Shown here in pieces: positions 11,341 to 22,850 of a DNA stretch of 64,000 nucleotides (the first letter of the stretch is position 1; each line of letters begins with the position of its first letter). The DNA lies in NCBI GenBank assembly GCA_950106755.1, contig OX467089.1, forward strand, positions 18,333,345 through 18,397,344, read 5' to 3'. The position numbers and the translations under genes were made by a program. The notes under the pieces are model-generated. The model saw only the letters and a program-made list of their open reading frames with translations. It had not been told where the DNA came from and did no database searches. Source of the stretch: Climacium dendroides (taxonomy: Eukaryota > Streptophyta > Bryopsida > Hypnales > Climaciaceae).

Positions 11341-12073
11341 CATCAAATTTTTAAAAATGTAATTTTGTACAAAAGGGTAGCAAACATAAATGTTTTACAA
11401 TGAAAGGAATAGTGGGAATGGAAAAAAAACATTTTTTTTGGACATTTCTAGTCTTTGGTTGGCATAAAAAACTGAATATAGAGGTAATTCCTTTGAAGTT
11501 ATTTTTTTAGCAATTTTATAATATAAAAATATTGAGTTCAATGAGGTTGCAACCAACTTTCTAAGCACACAAAATACAAGAATGGAAGGGAAATTAAGGG
11601 CGATAGAAGAAGAATTTACCACATGCATTTGAGTTGAATAGGCTTGCCACTTCCCATGGTCAATCACAACTCTTCCAGGCCTTTGCAAGGCCTTTGCAAT
11701 TCTACCCTTTATGGTCAATTCTTGGATCTTCCAATTGCAAAAGCATAACTTCTTGGTATGTGTTGTCTTTTTCAAGAACCTTACTACCTTACTAGCAAGC
11801 CTATTCACACACAATTATTAATACTGCATTGTATACATACAATTTGAAACTTTAGAACTTGATAAGGAAATTGGGGAACTATGAATTAATTCTATGGTTA
11901 GTTATCTTGTGACTTGTGATGTCCATCCAATGGTTTTCCTATCGAACAAACCATGCATTTCTTGTAATGTTTGGATTCATGTGGACTTCTATGTAGTGTA
12001 GAAACTGAAGAAGTAACCTCGGAAAGGAAACTATAATCGAAGGCTTAGATTTGGGGAGCACTTAACAAGAGCA
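11338..12073. other. Upstream region with a decayed duplicate of an exon-3 edge
   Basis: Most of this is AT-rich. The segment 11543-11614 resembles 13122-13209, the intron-exon edge of exon 3 of the gene downstream: it shares AGGTTGCA, CCAACTT, ACAAAAT, GGAAGGGAAATT, GGCGATAG and AGAAGAAT with one gap of about 15 bp, and the acceptor AG is lost. The rest is promoter-proximal sequence of the gene starting at 12074 without recognisable motifs. Confidence 0.4.
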
Positions 12074-15036
12074 ATGGTGAGGAATGCACCAAATATAAGC
12101 ATGACAATGGATTTCCGAGATTCTTTAGCGTATGAAGTTCAGGTAAAATTTCTTTTTGACAATGCTTACAATAGTTCAGCTTTATTGATTTTGACTTCAT
12201 TTGAGAATGTAGTCATCATGTGTGGAAGAAATATTCTTTAGGTTTTGTCAAAATATTTGTTTGCAATATGGAAAATTCAATTTCTTAGAATAGTAGACAA
12301 GCTCCATTGTCTTAACCATCAAGGAGCTATTTCTATTAACAACATGGGTGACAATCATGGAATTGCAAATTTTTGGTATTGAATAGTATAGCCATCTTGG
12401 ACGTGTTTTGTACATTCCAACAAGGATGCATGTCCGCCTCTAGATGTATCTCTAGATGGTGAATAAGTTATGGAGGGCCATTAATAGTGAGAGTTTTGTT
12501 TCAATTTTGTAGATTGAAGTTTTTTGAAATTTCCAATCAATATGGAGTTCTTATACAATTTTGAAAATAATCTCCTTGGAGCTCTATATGGTTTAATTAT
12601 TCTTCTTGTAGTCTTGAAGAAATTTTGTAATACCTTTAAAGTGTTGTGGCTGTCTCCAATTGGTTTTGGATCACACAAAATGGTAACATGATAATGTTAT
12701 CTTACTTTGTTGGAAATACACAATCTACAGGAAAAAGGAGAGATATATTTTTTCTACAGGCCCAAAGCAGGAGTTGATAATCCGGAATCCAAGGAAGATG
12801 TGCAACGTCTCTACATTATACTCCGACCTGAGGAGGCCGAAATGAGGGTTGAGGAGAAGCAAAGCTCTGACTTAGGTATGCATATATCCCTAACAAGTGG
12901 TTCAAGAATAAGTGCATTCTACAATATTGCTCAATGAGACCATTGCTCAAAAGCTTGAAGCTTCTTCCATACCTAGCAAGCCACCACATTTATCCTGAGA
13001 CGTACTTCATCAAAGGAGTGCAATATTGATAATCCCGTCCACCTTCATCTCATTATATTTACAAAGGTGGAATATAGCATCCAGGGTTTATTTTTGTACC
13101 ATTATGGACTAATGTGTTTAGTAAGGTTGCATCCAACTTCTTAACTTGTATGCTACACTACAAAATGTAGGAAAGGAAGGGAAATTCAAGGCGATAGGAG
13201 AAGAAGAATCTCACCGGTCTCCTAAACCTGGGGTGAAGGCAGCATCAATGGAAATTGAGCAAGACTTGGAGGTTCATTCCATGGTGACAGAGAATTTAGT
13301 CAACACTACGGTCCATGGTGGACTAAAAGTAACAGATGAACATGGACACAAGAAATTCTTGCCTTATAAAACTGTTGCTGCAGGTGGCCATGGAACCGAG
13401 GTAAGATACTGGACGGTGAATGTGCAAACAAATTAAAGTTCTTTACGCACCTAACTTTGAATTTGAATTCATTGCCTACACCACAGCTTGTACAATTTAC
13501 TAAAATACATGGGCTTCAAGCAATGCTGCAGAAAATAGAAATTGGAAAGAAAGCTTTATTTCGATACTTGGTGGTGGGAAGAAAGCACTTGCCACTACCC
13601 AAGCACACCAGTCCGTTCTGGGGGTTTGTAGAACTTGTCACCACTAACCTTGATGACATCAAGAAAGTCCTCAATGATGGTGAGTGCTTCTACTCGATAA
13701 CTGCAACGTTGTACATTCAACTCTGCTATAGAAAATGTTGGTTTGGAAAATCACAAGTGTAGAGTGTTTTCTAATATTGGCCTTCGAATCATGCGTAAGT
13801 TTGAGAAGAGTTATTGTCGTCATTTATTAATAAATATTGATGGTTTTTAATGTTGTCAATGCAGAGAATACGGAAGTGGACACAGTCCAAGGTGAGCAGT
13901 CCAACCCAGTTGCAAGACCTGTTGGTGAAGGTGTATATAGCCTTGTCCGACATCACACAGCGGTGAGAACAAGCACCCACCTCGTCTACAAACTGCAGAA
14001 TCCGGGGCCGCACAAAAAGCACAATCCACAAGATGCACTCAACATCGAGCCGCAAGCTTCCTTTGTCATCCAAGTTTGAACTCCATTTCCTTCCAGAGCA
14101 TTAATTCTTATTAATTCTTATCAACACATCGATATAGATACTTCTTGCTGCTTCCAATTATGCTGAAGGATACTGTTTCCGTTTCTTTCAGCAATTTCTT
14201 CCATGTGACGGAACGTACTTTATTGGGAGATCTTTGACATAGAATTCACTAGACAGATCACTTTGTGTCCAATAGGCATTGTCAAGATCAAATTGTATTA
14301 TTACTAGTTTGATGATTTGTTATGCAAATCGATGGGAGTAGGAGATTGTAGAACACTATTGAAGGAATAGGAAACAACAACGATTAGAGACCATTGACCT
14401 TATTTGCCAAATCATGCTTATGCCACTTGACAATGTGCTGATGTGTTGCAACCTCTTCCTTCCTTCCTTTTGTACTATTGTAGTGACCTTTAGATGTAGC
14501 TCCAGTGTGTTTTTGGAAGGTGCATGTTGCCAGATTGATTACCGTTAAAAGCAGGTCCGATTCTGGCTTCAGAATTGGCCAGTATTTTGTAGAGAATGAG
14601 CAAGCCCTGCCCGTTCTCTAGTACAAACAGCTATTACATTCTCTTCCTTCCGATACCAATCCTGCAAACTCTGTTGCTCAATCCGACTTCGTCCAATGTT
14701 TGGCAGATAAAGAATCCAGAGCACCCAGCACCAGCATCCACCACCGGTGTGGGTAGCAAGCGGAGAGTTTTTTTTCCAGCCCATTTGCAAGGCCGAATTG
14801 GGTCCAGGCGGTTCCTGCCTGCCGATCCTCCCGACCTGCTCAACTACGAAGGCGTGGAATTCCTTCTGCTTTCCGCACATGACGATGTAGATGCCGAGTT
14901 AGCAAATGACATCAGTTTCCACAATCACGATCTCTTGACAGGGGATGCCCCGGATGAGCTCATTCAGTATTTGGTGGCCGGGGCCAAGCACGGCAAGCAT
15001 CCCATCAGACCGCTCATCGAAGGTCAATGGGCGTAG
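12074..15036 (+). CDS. Plant-conserved protein of unknown function, six exons, 376 residues
   Basis: Proposed exons are 12074-12142, 12731-12875, 13171-13400, 13532-13679, 13865-14073 and 14707-15036. All introns are GT-AG, the phases agree at every junction, and the spliced frame is 376 codons. Exon 2 holds EKGEIYFFYRPK and DVQRLYIILRP. Exon 3 is a variable charged linker ending GGHGTE. Exon 4 holds FRYLVVGRKHLPLP and PFWGFVELVTTN. Exon 5 holds PVGEGVYSLVRH, THLVYKLQNP and ALNIEPQASFVIQ. Exon 6 holds IKNPEHP, FPAHLQGRIGSRRFLPADPP and LLNYEGVEFLLLSAHDD. I recognise this as a family present across land plants and annotated only as uncharacterised; no catalytic motif is visible. The first exon is the least certain, although its DFRDSLAYEVQ end reads in phase into exon 2. 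No targeting peptide or membrane segment is evident. Confidence 0.8.
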
Positions 15037-18000
15037 CTCGCAATGGATGGGAGGCAGACCAAGTATGGACCCAGCCCAATTCGCTCTCTTGATCTTAACC
15101 TTAGAAAGTAGGACACTGCAAACCTAAAAGTTCCCACGGATGATTTCAATGTTGGTTGGTTGTGAAAACAAAAAATACACCTATTGGTTCAATAATCGGA
15201 GTGTTTTGATGATTATCTCAGTCATGTCTTTTAACGGTTAACTCTAAAAGATTCCTACAAACACTAAGTACTCTGAATGGATGACAAAGAGTTTTTCTCT
15301 ATAATTTGACAAAAGTGAAGATGTTCATTCTTGGAATTTTGTGTGAAAAGGGAAGGTCCTTTACAATAGTTTGACCTCTAATAAGTGCTTTTCTTTTTAA
15401 GTAAATGGTTTGCATGATACCCAAAAGGATGATTTCCACAATGACTAGTCCATCCTTCTAAGATTAAGGTAGGATCACCTTAACCTTGTGAAAATGACAT
15501 TGCAACCTAAAAGTGGCCAATGGCTAGATGACTTTTTAAATCATTGTAGAAATGAAAAATACAACTATTGGTCAATAAATCATTTTTGACAAAGTACCTT
15601 AGTGATAGATCTTTTCCTTTCAAGAAAAAATGGTGTAAATTTTTGTGAATAGCATTATGGAGTGTTGGGAAATCTTCATTTTTAATCTCATAAAGGCTAA
15701 TTACAATTAAGGGCAAGTGAAATCTAAGAACAATATTTGATCATAATATGCAATCAAAGTTAAATTGGTAGATTTTCTATAATAGTAGGTATCTTATTTT
15801 CAATGTTCACTTCTTGAAGAGAGTACAATAAAATTTACTTTTTCTTTGGTTTTCCTAGGGCTTGCTTCGGGGAACATGCTTGGATTTGGGTGTTCCTACC
15901 TTCATGCACACAATGAGGTTCTAAGGATGGGAATTGGATTGAAAAATAACTAATTTATAAATTCAATGAATACCACTATCTATTATTTCACAATCTCAAA
16001 GGACACTTTTCAATTGCCAATGGAATCAAATAGGAAATTTAGAGAGGCACAATAAAATCCAATAATTCAAAAGTAGTCCCCACCAGGGCTTTTTTTTTTC
16101 TAGCGAAATTTCGCTAGATTGTCAGAAATCTAACCTCTCTAGTTTCGTCCCTCCAAAAATTGGCCTTTGTACTGAGGACAACAAGGGAGACACTAGTTCA
16201 AAAAAAAGCCCCAGTCCCCACCTAGTGTTTACAATGGGAAGCTATTAGTAGTCCCCACCTATAATCATGTGTCTTTTTCTTTTTCAACAAAAATGAATAA
16301 TTGGCCAAAATACTTATGAAACAGTCTAAGCTTTCCATTCTCTGGGATAAATATTGAAAATACAATGAGTGGAATAATATGTAGTGACCAAGGGATGGCT
16401 TCTATCTATTTTACTCATTACTACAAATTGCAACACTAAGTCACTTTCATGCGCAAGAATTTATAAATTGTCAACATAGAAATTCGTAGATTACAACTAG
16501 AATTAGAAGGATTTAATCAATTAACAACTTTTTAGCTACTTGCAGAGTCTTAGAAGATGATTCAATAATTTTTTTTAGAAAACATGAAAATTTTAGAATA
16601 TACTTTTAACAAACATGCAAAGTTTTGAGAAAACATGGATAAAAAATGTTGTTGAATTTGGACAACATTTAATAGCAATGCTAAATGCTAAATTTGAAAT
16701 CATAGTAAAGTGTTATTAACGACATTCATAGTGTATGTTGCTATAAGCAACTTTTGTTACAATGAGAATTTGTAGATGTTTGTATTAAACATATTTGACT
16801 ATTGAAAGTCAAACCTAGATTAGGATTACCACAAATAGTAATTTATCAATGTTTGCAAATTCAAGACTCTAGACTTGATGGCTTCATTGAAGATTTATTG
16901 GCTCTCTACAAGAACAGAGGATCTTTGCTTTGAGAAAAGCTACATAATTTACAATTAATTTGATTAGGATCTCATTCAAAAAGTGAGCCAAAGCTACAAG
17001 GAATTGAAGGAAATAGGTGTAAGGTAGTAGAGTTATTTTGCTTTTTGAGAAGTTGTCAGTCCTATTTCAATTCCATGATGCAAGGGCAAAATCCTCTAGT
17101 GTTGTCATTGTGGATAGTATAATAATAAATTTTTTATTGTGAACCAAAGAGGAATTCTTTTTGAGATTTGCATACATTGCACAAATGGCAAAATTACATG
17201 TCAATATACTACTTATGAAATTTAGTGTAAATTTCACTAATTGATATGTAAATAATATAAGTTTTACTTTTTGTGAATATTTTTACTAACTATATTCATA
17301 GAGATTTTCCTTTGATTAGTATAGATATTCGAGCTCTTAGTAAAGAATCTTCATCTAAAGTAACAACTCATAGCATTTCCATATATCAATTAATGTAGAC
17401 CTTGCACTAAATTTCATTATGATTGTAGTTAACTATCAAAGTGCTTTATAATGTCCCTTGTCTCCAAAATTATGACTAAATTTGTCTTGTTGTAGACCTA
17501 ATAAAAATTCTTGTAGATAATATTTGTATTTTTCTCAGTGCAATAGTTGATATAATTTTTAATTTATTTCAAATGCCAACATTAAGAATCATTTTTCATA
17601 TAACTAATCAATAGAAACCATTTAAAATGTAGAAGGTAGAAAGTGAGCAATTACTTGAATACTCATTAGTCAAATATTTAGAGTTTAGTTATATTTTATA
17701 ATCTTGTCCTTTTCTATTGCCATGGTGTCTTTTTTAGACTCTTGATTGAACAAGATCAAACATTTACTTAAGATTATGTTTAGTAATTATAAAGTAATAT
17801 CTTGTTATAAAGATGGCATTCCTTGCCACCCCCATCTTTTGGCATTGATATAATTTATTATTATAAGACTCTACTTTTAGATTATCTAGTCTATCATCAA
17901 CGATTTTTTTTGTTATGTCTTCTCTCAACTTTCACTAGGTGATGCTATATTATTTTTATAAAAGAAAACTTATTGATGTCATCACAAACACCCCATTCCT

Positions 18001-18053
18001 ATTCTAATAACTAATGATTGTAAGAAACACTGTCCTATTTTTTTGCCTTGTGC
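15037..18053. other. AT-rich intergenic DNA, no gene seen
   Basis: No coding signal. A short fold-back candidate lies at 16087-16213. The rest is AT-rich with short A and T tracts. Confidence 0.45.
16087..16213. repeat. Short fold-back element with a perfect 20-bp palindrome
   Basis: The segment starts GGGCTTTTTTTTT and ends AAAAAAAAGCCCC, which are mutually inverted, and it contains the perfect 20-bp palindrome TCTAGCGAAATTTCGCTAGA at 16099-16118. The word TCCCCACC occurs on both sides. It could be a very short MITE, but a clear target duplication is not established. Confidence 0.35.
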
Positions 18054-18967
18054 CTTAATCCTTAAAGTCCCAAGGCCTTTTTTCCATCAAAACCTACTCA
18101 AAACTACCATTTCTATTGCAAAGAGCAAATAACTTTGAAAATTGATTTTTTTCCATATCTAACTACAAGATCTTATACTACTCAAGTATAAAAATGCGTG
18201 GAAAAAATTTCAAAAACTTTAACCACATGGATTGCAAGATATGTGCATTCAAAGTGAAGAAAACAAGTTTTTTTTACACCTTGATTGACTAGATTTTTAG
18301 TTTTGAATCATCTTAACTTAAAAGTTTTGCACTATTGATTTTGATTTTCTAATTTTTTATGTTGAAAAATTGTGTTGAGAATCTAAGAAAAAAAATTCAA
18401 CAAAAAAACACTTAATTTTCACTCATTAAAAAACTGTTAAGTAAAAGTAGGTTCAAGATTGAAGGAATAACTAAACCATTAATAGCTCTGAGATGGAATT
18501 GAAACACCAATAATCTCAATGGTGAGATTGATCTAGCAAGCAAATTTAACCTTGCTTGACAATTTTTTTTTTTAAATTGTTAAAATTGCATTAAAAAATG
18601 AAGTCTATAATTTTTCTCATCACTAGTCTAAATAGAATAAATCAAGGCTTCAAATGTAGAAAAAAATGATTGAAAAAATATATTTTTTTAATCTTTTAAT
18701 TTTATATTGTGAGGTAAAATTCAAAGATTAAAAAATGTAACTTTTTGTGATTTTTTTGGACTGCCCCTAAGTTCTTTTTTGGACTCATGGTAGCATAACT
18801 TTTATTTCCGAGTAGTGATTGAAATAAAAATTTATATGCTCAATAAGCTAATCTGGTTTCCTATCTTCAAAAAAAGTTTAAAATTTTATGTCAATAATTG
18901 AGATCACATGAGCCAACCTGAAATCCCAAGAGTCCCTTGCATGGACTTTGGGACTTTAAGGGTTAAG
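18054..18967. mobile_element. Candidate TTAA-flanked inverted-repeat element, 0.9 kb
   Basis: The left end reads TTAA-TCCTTAAAGTCCCAAG and the right end, inverted, reads TTAA-CCCTTAAAGTCCCAAAG. This gives terminal inverted repeats of about 16 bp bounded by TTAA on both sides. The interior of about 900 bp has no coding frame. TTAA target duplication with ends starting CCCT/TCCT resembles piggyBac-type MITEs. A reversed end with a similar word lies at 49195-49217 (minus strand TTAACCCCTAAGTGCCCAAGGC), suggesting a family. TTAA is common in AT-rich DNA, so chance contributes. Confidence 0.4.
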
Positions 18968-19737
18968 AAGGTTTAAAGTCAAAAAATCTATTCAAGCTAG
19001 GTATAAAAAATCCTTGTTTTCTTTACTTTAAATGCAATTATCTTACAATCTACACTATTAAAGTTTCCAAAAAAATTCCATGCATTCTTATACTAGTATA
19101 GTACAAGAATGTAAAAAAACAGTTTTTAAAAGTTTTTAGCTCTTGGCAATAAAAATGGCAATTTTGAGTGTTTTTTATGGAAAAAGGACTATAAAATGCA
19201 GATGTACAAAAAAACCTAGATGAAAATTTGTATTTCTCTGTCAGTTCTCACATTTGAAGAAAGGAGTCAAAGACGTTATACTTCGTTTCTGACCTTCTAG
19301 TCCCCCAGCAAAGAGGAGGGAGTACGAACTAGAAGTGTAAACCCTCGACGCCATAACATTCCTAAACCCTAAATCAATTCAAAAGACTCAAACAGTGTAA
19401 CCTCCCCAACACCTTCAACAGGAGGAGCTCCATACTATCACACCACGCATCTGATGTTGTTCCTGCCAAGAAAAAAAACCTCGCACAAGAAATAATTGCA
19501 CCTTTCATCTCATCAATTAACGATTTATTGTCCAAAATCGATTGCATCTACAAACATACTGATTGTTTTATACAGAGTAACTCAATACGCAGTCATTGCA
19601 TAAGCTGAGGCTGCGACCAGCCGCAACTTCTCTTGTCAGATATTTAACTATAATTACAACACTGGATGCACCATGCGAGAGCTCAAACGTGCCAACATAA
19701 AGCACAAAAACCAGATAACAGGAGTGTTCGGGTACTG
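18968..19737. other. Intergenic DNA, no gene seen
   Basis: AT-rich to 19250, then more balanced composition toward the ARPC5 3' end. No frame or RNA motif that I can support. Confidence 0.4.
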
Positions 19738-20404
19738 AAACCCTAATCTAAGAAGAGGATGGCGATCAGAATCAACAACTCTGTGCATTGAGAACGAAGA
19801 CAATCCAATATTGCTAATGCAATTATGGAAGCTCAATCAGCATGCTGGAGAGAAAAAACGCCAGAAAACAATGAGGCAGAAAACGTACAAATGGAAAGGT
19901 CCTTACAATGTCACAATGGCGAGAAACCAGGTTACAATTCAGCTATACAAGGTTTTGAGTGTCCGATATGGCTCGCATAATGCACCCGCTGCCAGCCATT
20001 TCGTACAATTTTTTATGAAGCCTAAGACAGAGGTCGCACGTGATCCGATCCCCTGTTCCTAACCCTCAAACCCTAATCTAAGAAGAGGATGGCGATCAGA
20101 ATCAACAGCAACTCAGCGCATTGCGAGCAAAGACAATCCAATCCAATTCAAGAAACCATGGAAGGTCAATCAGCATACTGAAGAGTAAAAAACGCCAGAA
20201 AACAATGAGGCAGAAAACGTACAAATGGAAAGGTCCTTACAATGTCACAATGGCGAGAAACCAGGTTACAATTCAGGAGCTATACAAGGTTTTGAGTGTC
20301 CGATATGGCTCGCATAATGCACCCGCTTCCAGCCATTTCATACAATTTTTCATGAAGCCTAAGACAGAGGTCGCACGTGATTCGATCCCCTGTTGCTAAC
20401 CCTC
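19738..20404. repeat. Tandem duplication of the ARPC5 3' end (2 x about 335 bp)
   Basis: Copy 1 (19738-20067) and copy 2 (20068-20404) both begin AAACCCTAATCTAAGAAGAG and both end in AACCCTC. Each contains, on the minus strand, the last 40 or so ARPC5 codons with the same stop, plus the downstream flank. Copy 2 is part of the full gene. Copy 1 is an orphan C-terminal piece with one Glu-to-Lys change (LHKKLYEM). The two differ at scattered positions and by a 5-bp indel just 3' of the stop. Confidence 0.85.
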
Positions 20405-20717
20405 GATACAAATACTTCATCAGAATGTCGTGAAGCTCCGGATTCAACCCCATCAACAGCCCGTCCACGTCTTTCGTGGCCATCAAGACGCGATGCACCA
20501 GGATCCAGTTCGCAGACTTGCACCTCTCGTCGCGCGTTTGCGTGGGCGCGTCCTGGAGAGCCGCTTCCAAAGCCTCGGTGTATTGCGGGACGCGCAGGAG
20601 TCGTTCCACCTGCCGCGACTTGTTTTCAATCCTGGCGATGATCACGTCCGGCGACTCCGTCTCCACGAATGTGTCAGCGTCGAGCACCGACGACGCATTG
20701 TCTTCATCGTCCGCCAT
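20280..20717 (-). CDS. ARPC5: Actin-related protein 2/3 complex subunit 5 (p16)
   Basis: ARPC5 is the smallest structural subunit of the Arp2/3 complex, which nucleates branched actin filaments in the cytoplasm; it bridges ARPC1 to the rest of the assembly. The 145-residue frame matches plant ARPC5 along its length: an acidic N-terminus (MADDEDNASSVLD), then VIIARIENKSRQVERLL, the strongly conserved TRDERCKSANWILVHRVLM, KDVDGLL, DILMKYLYRGLATGD, CDLCLRLHEKL and the C-terminal GSGCIMRAISDTQNLV. The start is the only sensible Met and lies beside the conserved acidic region. Length is slightly above the roughly 130 residues usual in plants, owing to the N-terminus. The whole gene is one exon, which may be lineage-typical or point to a retrocopy. 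No poly-A scar is obvious, and the 3' end is tandemly duplicated. Confidence 0.9.
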   Translation of the reverse strand: MADDEDNASSVLDADTFVETESPDVIIARIENKSRQVERLLRVPQYTEALEAALQDAPTQTRDERCKSANWILVHRVLMATKDVDGLLMGLNPELHDILMKYLYRGLATGDRITCDLCLRLHEKLYEMAGSGCIMRAISDTQNLV

Positions 20718-20936
20718 AACCCTTGCCGCAAGCCAATTGTCCGATCGATCGCCCTGCTGCTACACTTGTCGGAATTCGATCCCGAAAAGATTCACGGAAA
20801 GAGACGAGTGAAAAATCATCGTATAGCTAATGGTAGCTGGATGGTGCGACAAACCATTCTCTGAATCTCGCCGGGACAGATTGCTTGCTGCCGACTGATG
20901 GGTGACGGAAGCCAGGACAAAGCAGAGCGACGGCAG

Positions 20937-21003
20937 TATACCGGTATAAGCCTTATTTGCAGGGACACGGCTTTAGAGTGTACCGGTATAAGCCTTATTT
21001 GCA
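20937..21003. promoter_or_regulatory. Twin 23-bp motif upstream of ARPC5
   Basis: TACCGGTATAAGCCTTATTTGC plus a final A occurs identically at 20939-20961 and 20981-21003, spaced 42 bp (about four helical turns). It lies 220-290 bp upstream of the ARPC5 start codon on the minus strand. Each copy contains the palindrome TACCGGTA. The arrangement fits a paired transcription-factor site but could be a simple small duplication. Confidence 0.4.
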
Positions 21004-22029
21004 TTATTCATAGAACCCTTTTGTAGTTTCCAGGTGAAGGTGGGGTTGCCAATCAATATAGGATATATCATGAGAGCCGTATCCCAATCCGTATCTATAT
21101 TATCACTCTAGATCCATATCCGTTTATATATGTATATAACTCCAAGTCCATATTTGTATATTGTGTCCATATTCCATAATCCATATCTCATATTTGTATT
21201 TGTATATCGTATGTGTATATTATATTTTTTAAGATCAATGGCATTGGAGGGGGGAGGAGATTTTTCTTTAATAAAAATCAATGGCCTATGATTTTTGAAG
21301 GAGGGAGGGAGGAAATGGTAGTTTTTGCATCTTTTTGTATCATTGTGTAAGCCACTTGTTCTAAGGCCCAAAACTTGCAAGCAATTGCACACAGCAAAGC
21401 ATGTATATACAAAAAATCATCTCATTTCAATTGAACCAATACTCTAATTGAACTACCTTCACTCTCTCCAATTGCCCAACCCTATATGACAATAAATGTG
21501 ATTGGGGAGGGTTAAATTTACAAACCCATCCTCTTGTTTTAGGAGATACCCATCAATATTACCAACATTCAAGGCTCCTACAATACCATCTTCTAATTCT
21601 AGAATGTACTTTGAAACTTCAATTGATATAGCACACTTTGATTATTGATTCTTAGACCATGACTCCATTTGTGCGTCAAAAAATCCTATACCTTTAAAGA
21701 TTTAGAATCTTAATGACAAGATAGTTCTTATTGTACTTGCCATTATAATAAAACTAAAGTTCTACAAAGCTTGTGCAATAGCAAATATAAGGTATGGAGT
21801 ACACAAAGAATTAAGAATTTTGGAGGTAAAACAACCAATGTACAAGGCCTACTCTTTACCTTCAATACTACTTTCCATTTCCAATGTTTTTGGATGAAAC
21901 TTTGTAATGCACCTAAAGGACTAGGGGGTTGAGCATAGCTTTTATTTTTTTAAGTAACTTTTGTAACAAGCATAATTTTTCATTAGTGTGGAATAATTTT
22001 GATGATTGTCACTATCTCTTCTATTAAGA
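21004..22029. other. Intergenic DNA, no gene seen
   Basis: 21060-21220 is a run of drifted CCATATCTATATTTGTATA-like words (simple AT-rich repeat). After that the DNA is ordinary AT-rich sequence without coding signal. Confidence 0.4.
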
Positions 22030-22850
22030 TAGCATGTTTGTTTTGTTTTGTTTTGTTTTGTTTTGTTTTGTTTTGTTTGTTTTGTTTTGTTTGTCACGTT
22101 GAGATTTCCTGGACCCTACATCCCCCACTCACGTGCTTGGTACTATCGGAAAGCCCTCGGTGAGGAGGGGTGCACCGGCTTGGTTCCGTGGCCTTTCGAC
22201 GTACAGTGTGAAAGTTGTGCATTTCTGAGTTATTTTTGGTTCTAAAAAATTAGAAAATTACTTTAACTCATATTTTGGTCACAATCTTGGTACTGTTGGA
22301 AAGCTCTCGATGAAGAGGGGTGCACGAGCTTGGTTTCATGGCATTCCAACTCATGGTGAGAAAATTATGCATTTTTCAGTTGTTTTTGGTTTTAAAAAAA
22401 TTAGAAAATTACTTTTACTTTTGTTTTGATGCAATGCCACAGGGCACTCTAGTCTATACCTTAAGACAAGATGTTTTGTTTTGTTTTGTTTGTTTGTTTG
22501 TCACATTGAGATCTCCTGGATTGTGCGTCCCCCAGTTGGATGCTTGGTACCGTCGGAAAGCCCTTGGCAAGGAGGGGTGCACTGACTTGGTTTCATGGAA
22601 TTCAAATGTACAGTGTGAAAGTTATGCATTTTTGAGTTATTTTTGGTTCTCAAAAAATAAAAAATCACTTTTACTTATATTTTGGTCACAATCTTGGTAC
22701 CGTTGGAAAGCTCTTTGCGAGGAGAGGTGCACAGGCTTGGTTTCATGGCATTCCGACCCACAGTGAGAAAGGTATGGATTTTTAGTTATTTTTTATTTTT
22801 AAAAAATTAAAAAAATAGTTTTATTTTTGTTTTGACTATGGCAACGACAC
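22030..22850. repeat. Higher-order repeat: two 406-bp units, each with two 150-bp subrepeats
   Basis: The word GGTAC-TCGGAAAGC and its variants, followed by GAGGGGTGCAC and CTTGGTTTCATGG, occurs at 22140, 22289, 22546 and 22696. The spacings of 149, 257 and 150 bp show a pair of 150-bp subrepeats duplicated at a period of about 406 bp. Each large unit starts with a (TTTTG)n tract (about 22036-22095 and 22470-22500) followed by TTGTCAC. A degraded third start is visible near 22830. Open frames here come from the repeat, not a gene. Confidence 0.65.

Noticed and set aside
11395..11814. 139-codon minus-strand frame (includes RIAKALQRPGRVVIDHGKW)
   Set aside because: No ATG at the start, no recognisable domain, and part of it is the complement of the decayed exon-3 duplicate. 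It may hold a short exon relic, but I cannot support it.
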